This document shows, piece by piece, positions 57,574 through 64,000 of a stretch of DNA of 64,000 bases (within the stretch, counting starts at the first letter, position 1; each line of letters opens with the position of its first letter). Both the position numbers and the translations under genes were made by a program. Source of the stretch: an uncultured Alphaproteobacteria bacterium (GTDB lineage Bacteria > Pseudomonadota > Alphaproteobacteria > MPNO01 > UBA2964). Where the stretch lies: positions 2,863,391-2,927,390 of the forward strand of contig OX638326.1 of assembly GCA_951812775.1 (NCBI GenBank), written 5' to 3'. The notes beneath the pieces were generated by a model that was not told the origin of the DNA, searched no databases, and worked only from the letters and a program-made list of their open reading frames with translations.

Positions 57574-59364
57574 TCATTGGGCGGTCTCGTTCCATTGCTG
57601 CTCATAAATACAGCGCACCCAATTGCGGTAATCGCCGCCTCTTGTCGTTTGTTTTTCACCGCCCACCCAATCTCTGACCGGAATACTAAAACCCGTCTTT
57701 GGACGATGAAGAATTTCATCTGGCAAGGGTTTCGCCAATGACGTCGCCATATCATTTTTGGTCGGGGGGCGTCGTCCGGCGATTATGGGTGCAAGGGTGC
57801 GGAGCAGGGTGATATCCACCAACGGCGTTCTGATCTCCAAAGAGTGCGCCATGCTCGCCCAGTCTGCATCCCGTAACAACTGGTTGCGCATATACCAGGC
57901 CGACTCCAATGCCGTCATTGAAACACGGGATGAACTAATTTTACCGACTGTCTCCGAGAGTTGCTGTGTAATGGCGAGTGTTTCGAGGCCTTGCCGAACG
58001 AGATCAGGGTCGAGAACTTCTGGCAATTCCCATGGCATAAAAAGACCACGTCGGAGAAGATAGGCATCGCCCAACCGGCTGCCATATTCAAACAGTCCGG
58101 CATATTTTGGCGATGTCAGCTTCCTGATTATCGGTGTGCTCATTACGCGGATGGCTTTCCCGACACCGGGCAGGAACCGGAATAGTCCGAGCGCCCGCGT
58201 CAGGCTGGGCACTTGTTGAAAATTCTGATAGCCCGCAAAAAGCTCATCGCCGCCGACACCCGAAAGCGCGACTTTCAGTCCGGCCTCTCGAGTGACTTTG
58301 CTGACAAAATAGGTGTTTGCACCGTCGATACTGGGTTGGTCCATGGCGCCCATGAGACGATCAGCATTGTCCTGGAAGTCCTGGGTTTCGATCCAGCGGG
58401 TCTCATGGTTGGTTTCATAATGTTTGGCGAGAACCTCTGCCAGCGGGGCCTCGTCATTCTCCGTATTTCTGAATTGCTGAAACCCAAGGGTGACGGTTCT
58501 TAAATTCGTACCCTGGGCTTCGGAGGCCAGCGCGACGAGACTGGCGGAGTCGAGACCGGCAGAGAGAAAAACCCCGACAGGTACATCGGCGACAAGGTGA
58601 TGTTGCATGCTATCGACCAGCGCCGCCCGTACTTCTTCGGCGCTATAGGGCGCTGGATCGACTTCTGAGAGTTCCTTGGTCAGATCAAACCATTTGTGCG
58701 GTGCACCGCGCCCAGACGTATCCGCCCACAAGCTGCCACCAGCTGGAACAGCTTCGATACCTTTATATAAGGTATGGGGTTCGGGAACGTAGCCCAGCAG
58801 AAAGAAACCAACGTGACCGGCAGGTGCAGGTGAGGTGTCGATACCACCGCCCGCGACGAGAGCTTTGACCTGAGAGGCAATCCGTAGCGTTTTACCATCA
58901 TCTGCGTAATAGAGCGGTTTGATGCCGTACGCATCGCGCGCCATGAACATGCCCTGTCGCTTCTCATCCCAGATTGCGAAGGCGAACATACCGCGCAATT
59001 CGTCGACCATTGCTGGCCCTCGCTTGATATAGAGATGAAGCAGGACTTCCGTATCCGAATTGGATGTCAGGGGGACACCGTCTTCGATCAGCTGCTGTCG
59101 AAGGGCACGAAAGTTATAAATCTCTCCATTAAAGACGATGCGATACGCACCATCTTCCGATGTCATGGGCTGGGCTCCGGCATCCGATAAATCAATAATC
59201 GACAAACGTCGATGCGCCATGGCAATCCGGCTATCATCGGATATCCAGATACCTTCAGAGTCCGGACCTCGCGGTGCCTGCCGATCATGGATCGCATCCA
59301 GCTGGGCACGATCAATGGGTGGCGCGTTTACGCCGTAGGCAAATAGGGCGGCTAGTCCACACAT
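57574..59364 (-). CDS. asparagine synthase-type (glutamine-hydrolysing) amidotransferase
   Basis: The 596-residue protein has an N-terminal class II glutaminase domain with the nucleophile Cys2 (MCGLAALF), RGPDSEGIW, HRRLSIIDLSDAGAQPM and FNGEIYNFRALR, then a synthetase domain with the pyrophosphate motif FLSAGLDSASLV and VALSGVGGDELFAGY. AsnB-like enzymes in polysaccharide loci amidate sugar acids or related groups rather than aspartate. Intact. It follows the methyltransferase with a 9-nt gap. Confidence 0.9.
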   Translation of the reverse strand: MCGLAALFAYGVNAPPIDRAQLDAIHDRQAPRGPDSEGIWISDDSRIAMAHRRLSIIDLSDAGAQPMTSEDGAYRIVFNGEIYNFRALRQQLIEDGVPLTSNSDTEVLLHLYIKRGPAMVDELRGMFAFAIWDEKRQGMFMARDAYGIKPLYYADDGKTLRIASQVKALVAGGGIDTSPAPAGHVGFFLLGYVPEPHTLYKGIEAVPAGGSLWADTSGRGAPHKWFDLTKELSEVDPAPYSAEEVRAALVDSMQHHLVADVPVGVFLSAGLDSASLVALASEAQGTNLRTVTLGFQQFRNTENDEAPLAEVLAKHYETNHETRWIETQDFQDNADRLMGAMDQPSIDGANTYFVSKVTREAGLKVALSGVGGDELFAGYQNFQQVPSLTRALGLFRFLPGVGKAIRVMSTPIIRKLTSPKYAGLFEYGSRLGDAYLLRRGLFMPWELPEVLDPDLVRQGLETLAITQQLSETVGKISSSRVSMTALESAWYMRNQLLRDADWASMAHSLEIRTPLVDITLLRTLAPIIAGRRPPTKNDMATSLAKPLPDEILHRPKTGFSIPVRDWVGGEKQTTRGGDYRNWVRCIYEQQWNETAQ

Positions 59365-59373
59365 AGGGCTGTG

Positions 59374-60123
59374 CTATTTCTTGGCAACGGCCAGCAAATT
59401 CTGGGAAAGGATTGCGTTTTTACCATCGCTGCCAGATTCCGCGATAAGCCACAACAAGGCGGGTAGGCGGACAAGCTTCCAGAGCAGCCAGCGGACAGTG
59501 CCGCCCAGTCGACCGGGAATCGGAGGATCTTCGAAACAGGAAACACTGGAGAAATCACTGGCGAGTAATACCTGGGGCAGTGAGGTTCGCGTAAAGGCCT
59601 GTTCGTGGGTGAGGTCACCATAACGAACCCGACCATAAAACGGTGCCTCGGCATTTGCCGTATGGATGATCCATCGCCCGCCGGGTTTTAAGGCGGCGCG
59701 GACACCATCAATCAAGGCAATTAACTCATCACGAGTCATATGCTCCAAAATATCAAAGCAGACGATCACGTCGTGTGATTCCGGTTCCAGCGCGAGAAGC
59801 GCTCCCATCGCATCGCCCTGGCGAATATTTGCGATGCCCAGACGGTCAGCAGCTTCAACCTGTTGCGGCGATATATCGACGCCTGCCATGTTCGTATAGT
59901 CGGCCTGAGCGGCGCAATGCACCAACAACCCTGCGCCACAGCCAAGGTCGAGAATTTTTGCATCCTTGGCGGGCGGAAAATGCTTTTGGATAACCGACCG
60001 CAACATGTCGAGCAGGCCACCCGGCGCCTCGTCGGGATTTGCAAAGGGAATATCGGCAGATCCCGCGGTGAGATAGCGGTCGTGAATTCGCTTGCGATAT
60101 TCCAGCTGGTTGTCCTCGGTCAT
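59374..60123 (-). CDS. class I SAM-dependent methyltransferase
   Basis: The 249-residue enzyme has the SAM-binding motif KILDLGCGAGLLVHCAA, acidic turn VDISPQQVEAADRLG, and HDVIVCFDILEHM with LKPGGRWIIHTAN after it. Its best match is the UbiG/Coq3-like group, but in this locus it more likely methylates a sugar or capping group. It has no membrane segment. It is the gene before asnB. Confidence 0.87.
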   Translation of the reverse strand: MTEDNQLEYRKRIHDRYLTAGSADIPFANPDEAPGGLLDMLRSVIQKHFPPAKDAKILDLGCGAGLLVHCAAQADYTNMAGVDISPQQVEAADRLGIANIRQGDAMGALLALEPESHDVIVCFDILEHMTRDELIALIDGVRAALKPGGRWIIHTANAEAPFYGRVRYGDLTHEQAFTRTSLPQVLLASDFSSVSCFEDPPIPGRLGGTVRWLLWKLVRLPALLWLIAESGSDGKNAILSQNLLAVAKK

Positions 60124-60206
60124 TTTACAACGGGTCTAATGAAGGGTTCAGGGCTCGATAGTTACACAATTCTAGCCGAGTCACTAACGCGAACCGGCTG
60201 TTATAT

Positions 60207-61366
60207 CTAGTGTTTTTCTGTTCGGTCCATCAGGTTTTGATAGGCCTCAACAGTCGCTTCCCCATGTTTTTTAAAGGACAAAGCCTGTTCTGCGCATTGG
60301 ATGGCAGCCTCGGACAACGCATTCCTGTCTTGCGGATTCTCCATGTAGGCGGTGATGGCGTCGACAATATGATCCGTTGTTGGCTCAATAATTTTGCCCC
60401 CGCCATGCTGTTCGACAATTTCAGCGATCCCGGTTTCTCTTGAGACAATGGCAGGAATACCATCGACAAGGGCTTCCGCCGCCATACCAAAGCATTCATA
60501 TTCTGACGGCATGACCAAAAGGTTGATCTGTTCAAAAAACGCTTCCTTGTCCTGAATAAAACCGAGCCATGTAATTCTGTCGTTTACACCCAGTCTTTCT
60601 GCCAGGGATTTTAGTGATTGTTCCTCAGGGCCGGTGCCTGCGACAGTCAAGGTAACACCGTCTTTTAGCCTTGCGAGCGCCTCAATCAGCAATCTTAAAT
60701 TCTTTTTTGGATGAAGTCGTCCGAGATACCCAAGACGTAGGGGGCTGCCGTCCGCGGATTGCGGTCGAGCTGACAGGGTACGCAACGTATCGTCATAAAC
60801 CGGATGTGAAATGATAGTTGTCCGCGGTGAGGAAGCGATCTCCATTGGAAGACTGTCACGCGCCTCGAGGCCTGAAGACATCACGAACAGATCAAATTTT
60901 TTCAAGAACCGCGCCTTCAGATTCGGTTTTAGAAATTTGGTCACCGCATTGGGCGATTGAGCAATATCAAAATTCGTCAGGCTTTCATGCGGGGTTAGCG
61001 CTGTCGCGGGTCCGCTGCTAGCGGATAGAGAGGTCAGCAGCGTCACCATCTGCCAGGCGCCGTGACAGTGAACAATATCGAAGTCCTGCCGGTTTTGCCG
61101 GATCCATCTTGCGAGCTTCGGGTGTATGCCCCAGCCTGGGAAAGTTTCTCGCAAGCGGTAGCACAGTCGAAAGTGATGACAGAAACCCCTTCCTGCTCGA
61201 GCTGGGCAATCGCTGGTTCGATGGCGGCGCGGCCTGACGGTTCCAACGGAATTGCGAAGGTTATATCGGTACCGGCGCGCTGGGTTGCGATGATGCTGTT
61301 CATTGAGGAGACGGCAGGGCCCCCATGGCCGGGGTCCAGCCCGCCGATCAGTCGTAGTACTTTCAT
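60207..61366 (-). pseudogene. GT4-family glycosyltransferase with one frameshift
   Basis: The N-terminal piece (61366 to about 61180) starts with VLRLIGGLDPGHGGPAVSSM and reads to VSVITFDCATA; the larger piece (to 60207) takes up as RETFPGWGIHPKLARWIRQNRQ, with a GT-B C-terminal domain: LGYLGRLHPKKNLRLLIEALA, TVAGTGPEEQSLKSLA, RITWLGFIQDKEAFFEQINLLVMPSEYECFGMAAEAL and the EX7E region ECFGMAAEAL. Correcting one base gives a protein of about 385 residues. The first gene of the minus-strand run. Confidence 0.8.
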
Positions 61367-61491
61367 GATACGACTCGTATGAACGACGCTCGGAGGGGCA
61401 TAAACAAATACTCTACAAGTTGGCCGGTATCTATTATATCAGCCATTACAATAGTCTAAGATGTTTCGACACATAGTATAACTGAGTTTTC

Positions 61492-62359
61492 ATGTCGTCT
61501 TTCGAAAAAGAGCCCTTATCCGTTCTCATCCCGACAAAAAATGAAGAGCGGAACCTGGAAGAATGTATCGCGTCAGCGGCGTGGGCCAATGAAATCATTG
61601 TCTACGACTCGCATAGCACGGATGACATGATCGCGATTGCCGAGAAGGCGGGCGCGAAAATTGTGAAGCGGGTATTTGATACATTTGCGGTCCATAAGAA
61701 CTGGGCGCTGGATAACGTTGAATCCCTGGGTGCTGCTGCTGGATGCCGATGAACGCGTGACGGACCTCCTTGCCGAAGAAATTAAAGAGGCCGTCAAAAC
61801 ACTCGACGGGCCGGTTGGATATCACATCGCCCGCAAGACGGTATTTTGCGGCACCTGGATGCGCCATAGCGGCGTCTATCCGGATTATAACCTGCGGCTG
61901 ATTCAGGCGGGGCATGGCCGTTACGAAGATCGCATCGTCCACGAACATATGATTGTTGATGGTCCGGCAGGGTATCTGAGAGATCATTTGCTGCATGATG
62001 ATGATAAAGGGATCGAGCGGTTTTTTGATCGTCACAATCACTACACCTCGCTTGAGGCGGTGGAGATTATGCGCGAGAGTTTAAAATCGGGTGGTGAAAA
62101 GCTTGGCGGAAATTTTTTTGAACGCGGTCCGCAACGGCGCCGGGCGCTAAAGAATTTTGCCCAGCGCTATTTGCCATTCCGCCCGATGTTTCTCTTTATC
62201 TATATGTATGTCCTGAAAGCAGGTTTTCTGGATGGCCGGATGGGGTTGCGCTATTGCCTGCTCAAGATGTTTTTCGAATATCAGATCGTTCTCAAGGTGA
62301 AGGAAATGCGGGACCCAAATTCACCGCTTTACCAGAAACATAAAGACCTTCTTGAGTAG
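61492..62359 (+). pseudogene. GT2-family glycosyltransferase (WaaE-like) with one frameshift
   Basis: The first part has the GT-A start LSVLIPTKNEERNLEECIAS and EIIVYDSHSTDD. The frame breaks near 61720 (ALDNVE), and the second frame carries on with NPWVLLLDADERVTDLLAEE, which supplies the DxD motif, KTVFCGTWMRHSGVYPDYNLRL and a C-terminal amphipathic FLFIYMYVLKAGFLDGRMG. A single indel in CCCTGGG-rich sequence would restore a protein of about 289 residues. It stands alone on the plus strand, with asnB-like gene 2 following 79 bp later. Confidence 0.8.
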
Positions 62360-62438
62360 TCACGCAAGATATTGAAAGAAAACAACTTTTTCTGTATTCT
62401 CCGAACCGAATTATTTAACTAGAGCCACAGTAAAGCCA

Positions 62439-64000
62439 ATGTGCGGTATTGCCGGATTTCTCGGCCCCTGGCCTGAGCAGCTGATTGACGCCATGGTCGC
62501 ATCCTTGCGTCATCGCGGGCCTGATGGCGATGGTCGCGTTGTCGATGCGGAGGCCGGGGTCGCCCTTGGCCATGCCAGATTATCGATTATTGATTTGTCG
62601 AATGCTGCGGCTCAACCCATGGCAAGCCCCGATGGCCGCTATACGCTGACCTTCAATGGTGAAATTTATAACTATCGCGCGCTGAGAACGTCGCTCGAAA
62701 CCGCGGGTGTTACCTTCCGGACGAGCAGCGATACCGAGGTTCTGCTTCACCTTTTTATGCGTGAAGGCCCGGATTGTTTAAGCAAACTGCATGGCATCTT
62801 TGCCTTCGCGATCTGGGACAAAAAAGAGCGGTGGCTGTTTATTGCCCGAGATCATCTCGGTGTTAAGCCCCTTTACTATGCCGATCTCGCCAACGGGTTT
62901 TTGTTTGCCAGCGAATTGAAATCCCTTGTTCTTTGCCCTGATCTGTCGCGTGAGATTGATCCGGTTGCTGTCGCCGATCATCTCGGATTTTTATGGACGG
63001 CGGGGGAAGCGACAATGCTGCGGCAGGTCCGCAAGCTTCGTCCGGGATGTACGCTGACGGTTGATGCGAACGGTGTCCGCATTGATCAATATTACAGAAC
63101 GCCGGTCGCGAATGCTTCCGATACAGCGACGTCGGACGATCTGCAATCCCTCATTGATGAAATTGTGACAGAACAGATGGTCGCCGACGTTGAGGTCGGC
63201 GCCCTGCTGTCTGGCGGTGTTGATTCCAGCGCAATAGTCGCCTCGATGTGCCGCGTTACGGCGCCCTCAAATATCACGACGTTCTGCGCAACTGTTGAGG
63301 CACCAGATACAGGTGCCGATAATTTTGGCGACGACGAAAACTTTGCAGCGTCCGTCGCGGAAAGTTTCGGGGTTAAGCTGATCAAGGTGCCGACCGATGC
63401 TGATCTGATTGATTCTTTGCAGGATATGGTGTGGGCGTTGGATGAGCCAACGGCAGATTTCTCTGCGCTCCAGACTTTGTTTCTCGCCTGTGCGGCCCGT
63501 GAAAACGGTATCAAGGTTCTGTTGTCCGGCGTTGGCGGTGATGACCTGTTCACCGGATATGGACGGCATACAGCGGCCCTGGCCTATGCCGCCTTCAACA
63601 AGGTTCCGGGGCTGCGACATATTATTGGCGCCGTAGCTGGGTTGTTTCCGCCAAGTTCTATCATCGGGCGACGTATTAGACGGACCGGCGATCTTCTGCG
63701 GCTGGATGAGGAAGCCATGTTGGCGGATGCGATGAGTTTTTCCGCTGTGGGGGCTGACCGGCGTTTAAGTCTGATTGACTCTTCCTTGCGATCAGAGGTT
63801 CCAGCTGATGGCATCCCGGCACCCTTCAAACAGTCATATGCGGCGACGGAAGGCCGCCATCCAGTTGAGCGTTTGCTTGATTTGGAGCTCAACGGCTTTA
63901 TGCCGGATCATAATCTCAATTATACCGACAAGATGGCGATGCAGGCCGGTGTTGAAGTCCGGGTGCCGCTCTGCGACCCGCAACTTATCGATTTTGCTCG
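62439..64000 (+). CDS. second asparagine synthase-type amidotransferase (partial, runs off window)
   Basis: From the ATG at 62439 the first 520 residues are visible. Cys2 (MCGIAGFLG), RHRGPDGDGR, HARLSIIDLSNAAAQPM, FNGEIYNYRALR and FAIWDKKERWLFIARDHLG form the glutaminase domain. The synthetase domain has LLSGGVDSSAIVA and VLLSGVGGDDLFTGYGRH. It is close to the first copy (57574-59364) but clearly distinct. The C-terminus lies outside the window. Confidence 0.9.
   Translation, partial: MCGIAGFLGPWPEQLIDAMVASLRHRGPDGDGRVVDAEAGVALGHARLSIIDLSNAAAQPMASPDGRYTLTFNGEIYNYRALRTSLETAGVTFRTSSDTEVLLHLFMREGPDCLSKLHGIFAFAIWDKKERWLFIARDHLGVKPLYYADLANGFLFASELKSLVLCPDLSREIDPVAVADHLGFLWTAGEATMLRQVRKLRPGCTLTVDANGVRIDQYYRTPVANASDTATSDDLQSLIDEIVTEQMVADVEVGALLSGGVDSSAIVASMCRVTAPSNITTFCATVEAPDTGADNFGDDENFAASVAESFGVKLIKVPTDADLIDSLQDMVWALDEPTADFSALQTLFLACAARENGIKVLLSGVGGDDLFTGYGRHTAALAYAAFNKVPGLRHIIGAVAGLFPPSSIIGRRIRRTGDLLRLDEEAMLADAMSFSAVGADRRLSLIDSSLRSEVPADGIPAPFKQSYAATEGRHPVERLLDLELNGFMPDHNLNYTDKMAMQAGVEVRVPLCDPQLIDFA

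Overview
The window looks like the chromosome of an alphaproteobacterium of moderate GC. The evidence is gene content and order: fabA-fabB-fabI next to an Irr-type iron regulator, coaBC-dut, ubiE-ubiB, mutM - enoyl-CoA hydratase - rpsT - dnaA - dnaN - recF - gyrB, and a RegB/RegA-type redox two-component pair. I cannot assign a genus; a Rhodospirillales-like relative is a guess. No rRNA, tRNA or CRISPR array is visible.

Region 1 (1-12041) is housekeeping with iron and redox genes. It holds the tail of an unknown gene, a fatty-acid operon (fabA-fabB-fabI), irr, a perfect palindrome, and a module of rubrerythrin, a CCG-domain Fe-S protein and DUF3501. Then come an SH3-domain exported protein, a 2-hydroxyacid dehydrogenase, and a minus-strand run coaBC-dut-moeB-dsrE-haem-oxygenase-like diiron protein-response regulator. 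Region 2 (12042-29816) holds an unknown exported protein with a frameshift, an orphan TctC-type binding protein, ubiE-ubiB, mutM, rpsT, a 528-bp AT-rich gap, dnaA-dnaN-recF-gyrB, a GNAT acetyltransferase, a class A PBP and an EamA transporter. Region 3 (29817-37502) holds a YcgN-like protein with a SCO1 copper chaperone, a secreted ankyrin protein, a broken CobD-like gene, a flavodoxin-fold reductase, an ABC-2 exporter, RegB/RegA and an HPr-kinase-like protein.

Region 4 (37519-39294) is an IS1595/ISXO2-type element. It is bounded by perfect 25-bp inverted repeats and carries two genes besides its transposase.

Region 5 (39409-64000, running off the end) is a large exopolysaccharide/capsule locus. 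It contains a Wzc-type tyrosine kinase, an O-antigen-ligase-like protein, a WcaJ-type initiating transferase, a LapG-like protease, a PAS/HD sensor, a phosphatase, a nucleotidyltransferase-like protein, UDP-glucuronate decarboxylase, a repeat-unit polymerase, glycosyltransferases, a flippase, two asparagine-synthase-type amidotransferases and a methyltransferase. Together these would prime, assemble, flip, polymerise and export a surface polysaccharide.

The striking feature of region 5 is damage. At least six single in-frame stop codons (TAA, TGA and TAG) lie in otherwise intact frames, a 96-bp in-frame insertion interrupts the sensor, several genes carry frameshifts, and three (cobD-like, one GT4, GT9) seem to have lost internal segments. 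A run of 16 C residues lies near the 5' end of the flippase gene, as in phase-variable loci. Decay, phase switching and sequence error cannot be separated from the sequence alone.
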